Positions 10,701 through 19,092 of a DNA stretch of 64,000 nucleotides are shown piece by piece. The translations under genes were made by a program, and so were the position numbers. The number at the start of each line of letters is the position of its first letter. Position 1 is the first letter of the stretch. The stretch covers positions 248,001 to 312,000 of the forward strand of contig NZ_JAMZEL010000001.1 in assembly GCF_024158025.1 (NCBI RefSeq), read 5' to 3'. The notes below the pieces were generated by a model. It did no database searches. It had not been told where the DNA came from and was given only the letters and a program-made list of their open reading frames with translations. Source of the stretch: Runella salmonicolor (GTDB lineage Bacteria; Bacteroidota; Bacteroidia; Cytophagales; Spirosomataceae).

Positions 10701-10990
10701 ACTTCACCACTAGCCCAAATAATTAAATAACCATTGGCGGGCACTACCACCTGCCCCATTGTAGTTGTAAATTGAAACTTGGTTTTATTGGAAAAATTAT
10801 CGGTGATATAATACCCAGCTAAATCGATTGAGGATGCCGTAGGATTGTAAAGTTCCAACCAATCTGAGTACCCTCCTGCATTATCGGTGATAGTGGTAGC
10901 ATTTGATGCCATCAATTCATTTATTTTGATTTGGGCCGACGAGAAAATGGAATTGCACAAAAAAAGGAGAAGAAGTATCTTTTTTTTCAT
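7733..10990 (-). CDS. Secreted CotH-type protein with lamin-tail domain (paralogue 3)
   Basis: 1085 residues with a signal peptide (MKKKILLLLFLCNSIFSSAQ). The N-terminal lamin-tail domain and the C-terminal third are very close to paralogues 1 and 2, but the central CotH region is clearly different (LRIHGSGSRDLDKKSLRFYAS, NGEYWGIHHITERLDEYHYANHF, RWRWALYDTDLSFEEY). It is first in a likely two-gene operon with paralogue 2 and is transcribed divergently from the LytS-type kinase at 11671. The ending IELNPGFNTSQGAVFQAQIKGC is shared by all three and probably serves secretion or surface anchoring. Confidence 0.85.
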   Translation of the reverse strand: MKKKILLLLFLCNSIFSSAQIKINELMASNATTITDNAGGYSDWLELYNPTASSIDLAGYYITDNFSNKTKFQFTTTMGQVVVPANGYLIIWASGEVTRGPKHTSFSLSADGEALALVLPDGLTIVDSLSFGPQWRDVSYGREPNGSATFKYFSPASPGSVNLTANAYTGLAASPVFSAESGFYQSAFSLTISSTEPGATIYYTTDGSDPSSGNLAGTNYTYKNQYPELVGQTAGPSYTNTYRSYQYNGTPISIINRNSPVLPNVVSNISTTIKYSYTPPQADSVYKGTTVRARVYVPGKLPSEIISKIYFFTPSGLPKYTVPVISIQTTPSRLFDYTDGIYVAGKDFVDYRNGTNTSGTEKNYNRSTEIPVNFEILDTNGVNFSQNVGLRIHGSGSRDLDKKSLRFYASGAYGDTEYNYPLVPTLPFTNFKRFMMKTSGNDYERTLFKDASISQMAEGLNFENQQSRPSVMFINGEYWGIHHITERLDEYHYANHFNIDADSIEYYSGFNDNNVPEIEDDSGHWGVTLNFMKNNAMSNTANYSYIKERVDIESFIDYTVMELYAANWDWPIGNITYWRYKTPYSSTKPKGKDGRWRWALYDTDLSFEEYNENYFTKFDNPNTADYPYKYLIENAEFKNQFITRYADLINTHFQPARLLEIINAKKNVIDAEIRGNITRWQRPSTYANWQGFVNLMTTFASLRPPIVREHIQSRFSLSGQYDLTVNVSNPDHGYVRVNTIDILPTTPGVSASPYPWTGKYFYKSDNSLPVVIRARPKPGYKFKHWVYNAMILTDSIQTITATSARSYTAVFESAILSDNPVPTVALLEACGYSFTAWDSTSAAGTTPANMKFVYMADGDPGVSSAIAGYTNGAYNLTSSTRINGRNARGFSFINTGGGNNPGYPATGTGGQLGGAILAINTQNKDEVTVKWKGRTRAIGTREYAIRLQYRIGDQVNFTDLLNESNQLIEYNRGVVGDSAVFEVKLPVSLLNQPYIQLLWRYYRKAGTSGSRDELGVDDIFVESKRVLSGTTAAGVSTVNDGVLFSTVSVASTSNVLYEAKRFIELNPGFNTSQGAVFQAQIKGCP

Positions 10991-11670
10991 AGGGCATAAG
11001 ATGTGTACGGTAATATTTAATGTAAACTAAAACCAACAGCTATTGCGTAGAAAACTAGCTCTTTTTCACACCCTATAACCCACTTCTGAGTTGCCCAAAT
11101 GATTCCTACCAATACTTATTCACGGTTTAGTATTCTCTAAACTACAAATCAAAAAGACTATAAAATAGGGTTTGAAAAATCAACTTAATGTATTGCTCCA
11201 GATATTACTTTTTATCCGTTTAAATATATCCCCAAACGTTTTTTTATGTATAATCTCTAGGTATAAGGCTACCTTACCGTGTATTTTTGTTTAACACAAT
11301 GATATACGTTTATCATTAGACAAAGCCAAAAGCACCTAAGAATATGACCGAAAAGTTATCAAACGGTCGATAATCATTCAAGACCCGTTAAAAGTAGCTA
11401 CATTGAAAATTGAATTCTCAATTCGACATACCTATTTCGCCTCATTTTCATTCCATTTTACAGAAATCTGCGCCTTGTGATAATGAGGATATTTTTAAGC
11501 ATTTATACATCCTTTTTTAGCAGATGAACAGAAGTGCCAGTAGTTATTTAGTCATACACACCAACATTTAAAAACACTCAGGTCTTGATGTTAGGCATTC
11601 ATTGACTCAAAATCAGGATTCAGGTGCATTGATTTGGTATTCATGGCCTCATAATTTATTTTTATAGGCA
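10991..11670. other. Divergent intergenic region, CotH operon / LytS-LytR operon
   Basis: 680 bp without a convincing ORF. It must hold the promoters of the CotH paralogue 3-2 operon (minus) and the two-component operon (plus). The only recognisable element is the inverted repeat at 11346-11368. Confidence 0.6.
11346..11368 (-). promoter_or_regulatory. Shared upstream element, copy 2 (GACCG-N13-CGGTC)
   Basis: An inverted repeat, GACCG (11346-11350) and CGGTC (11364-11368) with 13 nt between. Positions 11347-11368 match 4285-4306 with one mismatch. It lies about 355 bp upstream of CotH paralogue 3 and about 300 bp upstream of the divergent histidine kinase. Binding by the neighbouring LytTR regulator is an inference from position and half-site likeness. 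Confidence 0.45.
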
Positions 11671-12789
11671 ATGAACACCCCCCACTCCGCCCGGCTTACG
11701 ACTCGCCAAAAATGGCAACTCGCATTAAGTATCTCCATTATTTATATGCCGCTGCGGGTGTATATAAGTATCTATGATTTCGAGGAGATTTCGCTGGCTC
11801 AAAGACTTCCATTATGGGTGATGGAAATTACGGTCATCGTGCTCTTTTTCTTTGTTTGGATAAGCGTTATAGAATGGATTCAGCAACAACTATTTGGGTG
11901 GTTTGGGACTGATTTTTTGATGGAATTTAAAATTCCCGCCCAATTGGCGATGTTTGTCATTGCCTGCGCCATGGCTGTTGTCTATAATACGGGCTTCCGA
12001 ACATTATGGAGTACTGCCGAGAGTGCCTTAGAAACGCAATTTGGACTTACCCAAAACAGGTCTTCTCAAAGTACAATGGCGCTTCAATACACGAGAAGTC
12101 AAAAGAAGAAATCGAATAATGGCCTTACGATCATGGCCCTTTTATCAGCTTTTTACTTAGCCTCCAACCGAAGAGCCTATTACCAATTGAGTGAAATCCA
12201 AATCGAAACTGAACGTTTGGAAAAAGAAAATGCTCAGGCAAAATTTACGGCCCTGAGAAATCAAGTAAGTCCTCATTTTTTGTTTAATAATTTCAGTATC
12301 CTGACATCGCTGATTGAAACTGACCCCGCTTTATCCATCCAATTTATCAGTCGACTGTCAAAAGCCTATCGTTATATTTTAGAACAAAGCGACCACGAGC
12401 GTATCATTTTGAAAAAAGAACTAGACTTTCTTAAAACCTATATCTTTCTGCTTAATACGCGTTTTGACGATAAGTTACGGGTGAGCATCGACCTCTCGGA
12501 ACACGACGCAGGTCATTATTCAGTAGCGCCACTCACGTTGCAGTTATTAATTGAAAACGCCGTGAAGCACAACCAAATGTCAACCGAGGCTCCCCTCAAA
12601 GTTTTTATTTTTATCGAATCGAATTATCTAATTGTGAGCAATCCCATCCAACTCCGTCCTAAACTGGAAACCTCCACCGGTTTAGGGCTACAAAATATCA
12701 TTAATCGTTACAAACTGCTGACAACACATCCCGTTTTGGTCGAGGACCAAAATACAGTTTTTGTGGTTAAAATTCCGCTTCTGACATGA
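11671..12789 (+). CDS. Sensor histidine kinase, LytS/YehU type (His_kinase PF06580)
   Basis: 372 residues. Hydrophobic segments at about 16-35, 48-70, 90-107 and 150-165 make the N-terminal half a membrane domain. A short coiled coil (about 170-195) leads to the phosphoacceptor motif SPHFLFNN (H202), an N-box LLIENAVKHN (about 293-302) and a G-box STGLGLQNIINRY (about 335-347). It would autophosphorylate and pass phosphate to the LytTR regulator, whose start overlaps its stop by 4 bp (ATGA). The signal is unknown. The CotH operon is transcribed divergently from it and is a candidate target. Confidence 0.9.
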   Translation: MNTPHSARLTTRQKWQLALSISIIYMPLRVYISIYDFEEISLAQRLPLWVMEITVIVLFFFVWISVIEWIQQQLFGWFGTDFLMEFKIPAQLAMFVIACAMAVVYNTGFRTLWSTAESALETQFGLTQNRSSQSTMALQYTRSQKKKSNNGLTIMALLSAFYLASNRRAYYQLSEIQIETERLEKENAQAKFTALRNQVSPHFLFNNFSILTSLIETDPALSIQFISRLSKAYRYILEQSDHERIILKKELDFLKTYIFLLNTRFDDKLRVSIDLSEHDAGHYSVAPLTLQLLIENAVKHNQMSTEAPLKVFIFIESNYLIVSNPIQLRPKLETSTGLGLQNIINRYKLLTTHPVLVEDQNTVFVVKIPLLT

Positions 12790-13562
12790 ATGTCCTGATT
12801 ATTGAAGATGAAAAATTAACGGCGCAGCGACTAGCAACGTTACTCAACCGCTACGACCCCAGTATTAGGATAGCAGCACAACTTCCTTCAGTTGCCAAAA
12901 CGGTGAATTGGTTTAAAGAAAACCAATATGATTGGCCCGATTTACTGTTTCTTGATATTCACCTAGAAGATGACCTAGGGTTTCGAATCATTGAAGAACT
13001 GCAACTTACCATACCCGTTATTTTTACGACCGCCTACGACGACTATATGCTTCAAGCATTTAAGGTCAACAGCATTGATTATTTGCTTAAGCCCATCGAG
13101 CCAAACGAGTTGGCCGCCGCGTTGGATAAATTCAAGACATTGTGGCAAAACAAGCCCCTACAACCCACTGAAAACAATGTATCAGCGCTGCTTCAAATTC
13201 TCAAAAAATCAACGACCCCAGCCTACAAAGACCGTTTTATGGTTACAATAGGCTCGAAACTTCGCAGCATAAAAACCCAAGACATCGCTTATTTTTCGTT
13301 CGAAGAAAAAGCAACATTGCTAACCACCCACGATGGTCTTCGCCTCATCGTGGATTATAGCCTCGAACGACTAGTCCAACTTCTCGACCCGCATCTTTTC
13401 TTTCGACTCAATCGGTCTTTTTTGGTTGCGCTATCTGCCATTCATACCGTACATTCGTATTCGGGTGGAAAACTTAAAGTCGAAGTTGTTCCTCCCCCAC
13501 GACAGGAAATCTTTGTGAGCGGCGACCGAGTAACCAGCTTTAAAGAATGGCTTGGAAAATAA
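12786..13562 (+). CDS. Response regulator with LytTR DNA-binding domain
   Basis: 258 residues. The receiver domain (about 1-120) has acidic residues at EDE (7-9), phosphoacceptor D57 in LLFLDIHL, and the conserved Lys in DYLLKPIE. The LytTR domain fills about 150-255 (DRFMVTIGSKLRSIKTQDIAYF, RLNRSFLVALSAI). It is translationally coupled to the upstream kinase. Family members bind tandem 9-10 bp half-sites; an ACCGTTTGA-like half-site occurs upstream of two CotH genes nearby. Confidence 0.92.
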   Translation: MNVLIIEDEKLTAQRLATLLNRYDPSIRIAAQLPSVAKTVNWFKENQYDWPDLLFLDIHLEDDLGFRIIEELQLTIPVIFTTAYDDYMLQAFKVNSIDYLLKPIEPNELAAALDKFKTLWQNKPLQPTENNVSALLQILKKSTTPAYKDRFMVTIGSKLRSIKTQDIAYFSFEEKATLLTTHDGLRLIVDYSLERLVQLLDPHLFFRLNRSFLVALSAIHTVHSYSGGKLKVEVVPPPRQEIFVSGDRVTSFKEWLGK

Positions 13563-13971
13563 TTCGGTTTGGAACAACTCCGTTATTCAACCCCACAAAT
13601 ACCCGATTTAGCTACTCAAAGTCGGCATTTAGGCACTTTCATTTGGGGGCTATTGCATTCTTTTGCATTTTTGAAGTACTAACACACATTATTAACACCC
13701 TTATTAAAATGCCCTTTCAACCTCCGCTACAACCGTTGGCGGCGTATTTCCTATTCAACCGAGACAAAAACATTGCCACGCAAAAGTCCCTTTTTGCGTA
13801 AAAATTTTTAGATAAATTAAGTGAGTAAGCCACGCGAAAGACTTTGTTTTTCGCGTGCTTAATTTTTTTTGCTTCCGTATTCGACCTAATAATAAGTCCC
13901 CAACGATTGTATTGGATATGTAAAAAACCAGAAGTAAGTTTGATGCATTGTCATTGCTTTACTTTAAATTC
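13563..13971. other. Intergenic region with two hairpins
   Basis: No convincing gene. It contains a short hairpin at 13779-13800 (ACGCAAAA...TTTTGCGT) and a stronger terminator-like hairpin at 13831-13857, then the upstream region of the lipoprotein gene at 13972. Confidence 0.5.
13831..13868 (+). terminator. Rho-independent terminator after the two-component operon
   Basis: Perfect 9-bp stem CACGCGAAA (13831-13839) / TTTCGCGTG (13849-13857) with a 9-nt loop, followed by CTTAATTTTTTTT. Confidence 0.75.
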
Positions 13972-14757
13972 ATGAAACGAGTCTTTTCTCTTCTCCTAGT
14001 TTTGGGAATATTAGTTATAAGTTGTTCAAAACCCGAGCAACAGGGAGAATCTACCGAAACCACTGCCACAGATTTCAAAACAACCTCTGTTGCCCTTCCT
14101 TTTTCGGGGTATTGGTTGAGCGAAACCTATTTTAACGACATCAAAACGCACCAATCGCCACAAAAATCGCAAGAAGGAAGCGAAGATGTTTTTGTGGTTA
14201 TACCAGATAGTACCCTCCAACCCACCATGATGGTCTGGAATTTTCACGAGGGCAGTGAAGAAATCAGGGTCCTAAAAAAAGACGGTGCCTACCAACTCTA
14301 CGAAGTAGTAGTCGACAGTCTGACGCGCCCCCTGAAAGACATCAAAATAATCTCGCCCACCAAAATTAAAATCGGCAATAAGGCCTTCGTAAAAATCAGC
14401 CCTTATGCCAAGCCTAACGAGAAAAACAATCCGCTCATTCTGGAAGAAATCCTGTTTAAAGGTAAGTATAGCCAGGCTGACGGCACAGAAGTTGAATTTA
14501 AAAACAACGGCGAAATAACAGGTTTGGAAAACTACCGTTATTATCAACCAGCCATTGACTACATTGGGCCAGGAATGCAGATTGACCAAGTGAGTTTGAG
14601 CAGTAGCGAAGACCAAAAAGAATGGATGGCCTTCAAATTTCGAGGAGACACCTTGCTTATTCACCAAATCAAATGTGTTGAATTTGACAAATCCAATAAC
14701 GAATGCGGATTAGCAGATTTTGGAGTGCTTAAATACACCCTAATACGAAAAAAATAA
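13972..14757 (+). CDS. Putative lipoprotein of unknown function
   Basis: 261 residues from ATG at 13972; an upstream in-frame start would add eight residues before the signal peptide. The N-terminus MKRVFSLLLVLGILVISCSK is a lipoprotein signal with the lipobox Cys at residue 20. The mature part is hydrophilic with alternating beta-like segments. I do not recognise a family. It stands 43 bp upstream of the serine hydrolase gene on the same strand and may be co-transcribed with it. Confidence 0.7.
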   Translation: MKRVFSLLLVLGILVISCSKPEQQGESTETTATDFKTTSVALPFSGYWLSETYFNDIKTHQSPQKSQEGSEDVFVVIPDSTLQPTMMVWNFHEGSEEIRVLKKDGAYQLYEVVVDSLTRPLKDIKIISPTKIKIGNKAFVKISPYAKPNEKNNPLILEEILFKGKYSQADGTEVEFKNNGEITGLENYRYYQPAIDYIGPGMQIDQVSLSSSEDQKEWMAFKFRGDTLLIHQIKCVEFDKSNNECGLADFGVLKYTLIRKK

Positions 14758-14800
14758 AAGTACAGCCAATTTACGTTTACCATCAACCGACAATCATTCC

Positions 14801-16450
14801 ATGAAAACGTTAAAAATCCTCTTTGTTTCTATTTGGTGCTTCACCACTGGAATAGTTTTGGCCCAAAGTACAACCCTTACGTCAGAATTTGACAAGCTAC
14901 TCACCGACCAATTTAAGCCCGCCGAATCGGGCGCAACGGTGCTGGTGGCGCAAAAGGGCAAAATCATCTACCAAAAAGCATTTGGACAGGCAAATTTAGA
15001 GTTGAACGTACCGATGCAACCCTCGATGGTTTTTCGCATCGGCTCCATTACAAAACAGTTTACAGCGGTGGCTATTCTGCAACTGATGGAGCAAGGAAAA
15101 CTGAGTTTGGAGGATGAAATCACTAAGTTTATTCCCGATTATCCTACCCACGGCCACAAAATAACCGTTGAACACCTGTTGACCCACACCTCTGGCATCA
15201 AGAGTTACACCGACATGAAGGAGTTTGGCGATGTGATTCAGAAGGATATGAAACCCGAAGAACTCATCAATTTTTTCAAGAACCAGCCCATGGATTTTGC
15301 GCCAGGCACTCAGTGGCACTACAACAACTCGGGCTTTTTTCTACTCGGGTACATCATCGAAAAAGTGTCGGGCAAAACCTATCCCGACTACGTTGAGCAA
15401 GTATTTTTTAAGCCGCTGGGCATGACCCATTCTTATTACGGAAACGACGCCAAGTTAATTCCAAACCGAGCGGCGGGTTATGAACGCGGAAAAGATGGCA
15501 TTCAGAATGCATCTCCCATGAGCATGACATTGCCCTACGCAGCGGGCTCTATCCAATCAACGGTCGAAGATTTGTGGAAATGGCACCAAGCCGTCCACGC
15601 CTATCAGTTGGTGCGAAAAGAAACTCTGGAGAAGGCATTTACGCCCTATAAACTTGCCAATGGCAAACCGACCAATTATGGCTACGGGTGGTTTTTGGGG
15701 GATATTCAGGGAAGTGCGACCATCGAACACGGCGGAGGTATCAATGGATTTTTAACAAGTTCGATTTATTTACCCAAAGAAGATGTGTTTGTGGCCGTTT
15801 TCTCTAATTCTACCGCCAAATCACCCGATAATGTCGCCGCCAAATTGGCCGCTTGGGCCATTGAAAAACCCTATAATTTCAAAGAAGTTGCGCTAGATGA
15901 AAACACCTTAAAAGGCTACATAGGCGTGTATGAAAACCCCGAAGCAGGTCAACGTATTATTTCTTTGGAAAACGGGAAGCTCTACTCTCAACGCACAGGA
16001 GGCCCCAAATCTCTCATAAAACCTTACGAAAAAGACAAGTTCTTTTTTGAAACATCTTTGTCATTTCTCAATTTCCAACGCAATGTCAATCAGATGATTA
16101 CGGGGGTCATTTCTAGTCAGCGGGGAGCACAGACCATGCTTTGGACCAAAACCGACAAACCGATTCCCACGCGCATGGAGCAAAAAGTAGACGAAACGAT
16201 TTTGGCTAAATACACGGGGGATTATCAACTCGCACCCGGTTTTATTCTTAGCATTACCCAAGAAGTTCAAAAACTCTTTGCGCAGGCAACGGGTCAGGGC
16301 AAAAATGAACTCTTTGCCGAGTCAGAAACCAAGTTTTTCCTTAAAGTAGTCGATGCTCAGGTAGAGTTCTTCAAAAATGAAAGCGGCCAAGTCGACAAAT
16401 TGATTTTATACCAAGGAGGTCAAAAAATCGAAGGAAAAAAAATGAAGTAA
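14801..16450 (+). CDS. Serine hydrolase, beta-lactamase class C / penicillin-binding type
   Basis: 549 residues with a signal peptide ending at about residue 22 (GIVLAQ). The three active-site motifs are present: SxxK (S82-I-T-K85 in RIGSITKQFTAV), YxN (Y174-N-N176) and HGG (H310-G-G312). After the catalytic domain (about 28-360) comes a C-terminal lipocalin-like extension of about 190 residues, common in Bacteroidota homologues. It is likely a periplasmic or extracellular peptidase or esterase of the Pab87/EstB kind rather than a true antibiotic-resistance enzyme; substrate unknown. Confidence 0.9.
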   Translation: MKTLKILFVSIWCFTTGIVLAQSTTLTSEFDKLLTDQFKPAESGATVLVAQKGKIIYQKAFGQANLELNVPMQPSMVFRIGSITKQFTAVAILQLMEQGKLSLEDEITKFIPDYPTHGHKITVEHLLTHTSGIKSYTDMKEFGDVIQKDMKPEELINFFKNQPMDFAPGTQWHYNNSGFFLLGYIIEKVSGKTYPDYVEQVFFKPLGMTHSYYGNDAKLIPNRAAGYERGKDGIQNASPMSMTLPYAAGSIQSTVEDLWKWHQAVHAYQLVRKETLEKAFTPYKLANGKPTNYGYGWFLGDIQGSATIEHGGGINGFLTSSIYLPKEDVFVAVFSNSTAKSPDNVAAKLAAWAIEKPYNFKEVALDENTLKGYIGVYENPEAGQRIISLENGKLYSQRTGGPKSLIKPYEKDKFFFETSLSFLNFQRNVNQMITGVISSQRGAQTMLWTKTDKPIPTRMEQKVDETILAKYTGDYQLAPGFILSITQEVQKLFAQATGQGKNELFAESETKFFLKVVDAQVEFFKNESGQVDKLILYQGGQKIEGKKMK

Positions 16451-16775
16451 CCGAAAAGATTTTAAGAAATACCCGTTTTGACTCATTTTCCATAAAATTG
16501 AACCGCTACCAGAGAACGCCTTTGGGCTTCGGTTCAATTTTATTTAGGTAAAACTGCTTGACATCATCAAGTTGAAAAGTTAATTTAACGAATCCAATAG
16601 GCCTGTTTGCCTCTAATTCTTCCGCACACTTCTCTTAATAAGTTTTTCTCCACACGCTTTTTTTTATAATTCTGTGATATACAGAGCATAACCTATTTGA
16701 TTCATGCCGAATCAGCCTTATTTCTATATTTTTTAATCTGATTACCCTTTATCTAAACTCAAATCAATTAATCAA
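16451..16775. other. Intergenic region with terminator hairpin
   Basis: 325 bp without an ORF. It holds the hairpin at 16492-16543 and AT-rich DNA before the gene at 16776. Confidence 0.5.
16492..16543 (+). terminator. Hairpin after the serine hydrolase gene
   Basis: Perfect 14-bp inverted repeat ATAAAATTGAACCG (16492-16505) / CGGTTCAATTTTAT (16530-16543) with a 24-nt loop, 41 bp after the stop codon. The T-rich arm ends the structure, so it can act as a terminator. Confidence 0.6.
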
Positions 16776-17261
16776 ATGAAAAACTCCCTACGCTTCTTTC
16801 TTGCATCTGCTTTGATGCTGTTTTCTTTAGCATCCTTTACGCCCAATGTCGACAAGACCTATTATTGGGATGATTATAACATCGAAATAACGGTGCCCAA
16901 CGATTTTAAAATAACGAAGGATACAAAAAATGAATTTGAAATGGCGGGTGAAGGCATGGAACTTTTCATGTATATCTGGAACCAAAAAGCCATCAGTGCG
17001 GCCGACATTGACGACGCCACCATTGCCGCCGCCAAAAGCCTCAAACTCACCGAAGTGGACGACGAAGGCACGTTTGAAAACGATGATTTTGCGGGGTATT
17101 ACGTAGAAGGCTTCAAAGATGGCGACCGCATCATGTTTGCGGGGATTGTTGACTTAAAAAGCCGTACCAATTTTTTCATTTCTATCACATTCGATGACAA
17201 AGACGAGGAAGCCGAGAAGGAAGCGGTTAAAATTTTAGAGAGCATCGGTCACAAATCTTAG
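16776..17261 (+). CDS. Small secreted protein of unknown function
   Basis: 161 residues with an N-terminal signal segment (MKNSLRFFLASALMLFSLASFTP). The mature part is acidic and looks like a compact alpha/beta domain (YYWDDYNIEITVPNDFKI ... FAGYYVEGFKDGDRIMFAGIVDL ... FFISITFDDKDEEAEKEAVKILESI), similar in style to small stress-related or PsbP-like folds, but no family is recognised. It converges with the GMC oxidoreductase gene; a hairpin separates them. Confidence 0.75.
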   Translation: MKNSLRFFLASALMLFSLASFTPNVDKTYYWDDYNIEITVPNDFKITKDTKNEFEMAGEGMELFMYIWNQKAISAADIDDATIAAAKSLKLTEVDDEGTFENDDFAGYYVEGFKDGDRIMFAGIVDLKSRTNFFISITFDDKDEEAEKEAVKILESIGHKS

Positions 17262-17267
17262 CCCAAA

Positions 17268-17297
17268 AAAATAGGAGGCGGTGTTGCTACCGCCTCC
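17268..17297 (-). terminator. Terminator between convergent genes
   Basis: Stem GGAGGCGGT (17274-17282) / ACCGCCTCC (17289-17297) with a 6-nt loop. On the minus strand it is followed by TATTTTTT, so it mainly ends the GMC oxidoreductase operon. Confidence 0.8.
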
Positions 17298-17339
17298 TGC
17301 ACACTATTTCTACTTCTGTAAACGCACTTTGTCGACTGG

Positions 17340-19055
17340 TTACAGGTTTTTCTTCTTCAATTCATCGACCGCAAACGCCGCTGCCCGGGCCGTAAGCGCC
17401 ATGTAGGTCAACGAAGGGTTCACACACGACGCCGAAGTCATGGCGGCGCCATCGGTCATAAAGATATTTTTACACGTATGTACCTGATTATGCGCATTCA
17501 ACACCGATGTTTTAGGGTCTTTACCCATCCTTGCCGTACCCATTTCGTGGATACCAATTCCCAAATTTGATTTGGTATTATCGTACGCATTGATGTTCTT
17601 AAAACCTGCTGCTTCGAGCATTTCAGCCGCGTCGTTTTTCATGTCTATCCGCATTTTACGCTCGTTTTCGCCGTAACCTGCATCAAACACCACCAACGGC
17701 ATACCCCATTTGTCTTTCTTGGTGGGATGAAGGGTAAAGCGGTTGTTTTCGTTTGGCAAAACTTCACCAAAGCCACCGATTCCCATGTTCCAACCTCCTA
17801 CTTCCGTCATTTCTTCTTTAAACGCCGCCCCAAAACCTTCCATGCCTACGCCACGTCCCCAACTGCTACGGCTTGCTCCGCCTTGATAGCCAAATCCACG
17901 CAGATAATCGCGTTTGTCTTTGCCCCAGTTGCGATAACGCGGGATGTACACCCCGTTGGCACGGCGGCCAAAATAGTATTGATCTTCAAAACCGTCGTAG
18001 GTTCCGGATGCACCCACGCCTAAGTGGTGGTCCATGATGTTGCGCCCCAATTGGTCACTATCATTGCCCAATCCATTTGGAAAACGGCTTGACTTAGAAT
18101 TCATCAAAATCGATGCCGATGGAATTGCCGAAGCGTTGAGGAAGATAATTTTTGCAAAATAATCTTTCACTTCTAAGGTGTTTTGGTCGATGGTCCGCAC
18201 GCCAGTAGCCCGGCCTTTCTTCTCATCGTACAATACTTCCGACACGATTTTGTTGTTGGCTAAAGTCAACCGTTTGGTCTTCATCGCCGCTGGCAAAGTA
18301 GCCGCTTGCGTACTGAAATACGCCCCAAACGGACAGCCACGCATACACATATTGCGGTATTGACACGCCGCCCGGCCTAGTGCCGTATGAATACTCTGCG
18401 GTTTAGTCAGGTGCGCTACCCGTCCAATGGTCAGGGTACGGCCCATTTTCCGCATTACTTCTGACTTAACGTGCTTTTCGAGGCAATTCAGCTCCATAGC
18501 AGGCTGAAATTGACCATCAGGCAACACATCAAGCCCGTCTTTTGACCCGCTGATACCCGCAAAACGCTCGACGTAATCGTACCACGGCGCAAGGTCTTTA
18601 TATCGAATGGGCCAATCAATCGAAATTCCTTCTTTGGCATTGGCCATAAAATCTTCTTCATTCCAACGGTAGCTCTGACGCCCCCACAACAGAGAACGCC
18701 CCCCTGTATGGTATGCCCGAATCCAGTCAAACGGACGGGTTTCCAAGTAAGGGTTTTGGCTGTCGTTTTCAAAAAGGTAACGGTGCTCTTCGTTGACCGT
18801 ATAACCCGTCCGAATGCCCGCCCAATATTCTTCCGCCGACTGATTGTCGGGTCGGCCACGGTGAGGAAGTTCCCAAGGAGCTTTCATGGCCGTTTCGTAG
18901 CCTTCTACGTGTTTTATATCACGACCCCGCTCCAGGCACAGCACGCGTAAACCTTTCTCGGTCAACTCTTTGGCCGCCCATCCGCCGCTTATCCCTGACC
19001 CCACAACAATGGCGTCGTAGGTCATTTCTTTTTGGGCATCAATATTTAGATACAT
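17340..19055 (-). CDS. GMC-family FAD oxidoreductase (gluconate/glucose dehydrogenase-type large subunit)
   Basis: 571 residues. The N-terminus has the FAD-binding dinucleotide fold (VVGSGISGGWAAKELTEKGLRVLCLERG); the C-terminus has the GMC substrate-binding signature with the likely catalytic His (GIHEMGTARMGKDP) and the closing segment FMTDGAAMTSASCVNPSLTYMALTARAA. The protein has no signal peptide. The gene follows the Tat-signal subunit 3 gene by 37 bp, so the two probably fold together and cross the membrane as a complex, as in gluconate 2-dehydrogenase-type enzymes. It would oxidise a sugar or polyol; the exact substrate and electron acceptor cannot be read from sequence, and no cytochrome subunit is nearby. 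Confidence 0.88.
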   Translation of the reverse strand: MYLNIDAQKEMTYDAIVVGSGISGGWAAKELTEKGLRVLCLERGRDIKHVEGYETAMKAPWELPHRGRPDNQSAEEYWAGIRTGYTVNEEHRYLFENDSQNPYLETRPFDWIRAYHTGGRSLLWGRQSYRWNEEDFMANAKEGISIDWPIRYKDLAPWYDYVERFAGISGSKDGLDVLPDGQFQPAMELNCLEKHVKSEVMRKMGRTLTIGRVAHLTKPQSIHTALGRAACQYRNMCMRGCPFGAYFSTQAATLPAAMKTKRLTLANNKIVSEVLYDEKKGRATGVRTIDQNTLEVKDYFAKIIFLNASAIPSASILMNSKSSRFPNGLGNDSDQLGRNIMDHHLGVGASGTYDGFEDQYYFGRRANGVYIPRYRNWGKDKRDYLRGFGYQGGASRSSWGRGVGMEGFGAAFKEEMTEVGGWNMGIGGFGEVLPNENNRFTLHPTKKDKWGMPLVVFDAGYGENERKMRIDMKNDAAEMLEAAGFKNINAYDNTKSNLGIGIHEMGTARMGKDPKTSVLNAHNQVHTCKNIFMTDGAAMTSASCVNPSLTYMALTARAAAFAVDELKKKNL

Positions 19056-19092
19056 CTTAGGTTAGTTGTTTTAATTCTTGTACGTAATTTAT

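Noticed and set aside
13547..13801. 84-codon ORF overlapping the end of the LytTR regulator gene
   Set aside because: It starts inside the regulator, has no recognisable domain and runs through a hairpin; it reads as an out-of-frame extension.
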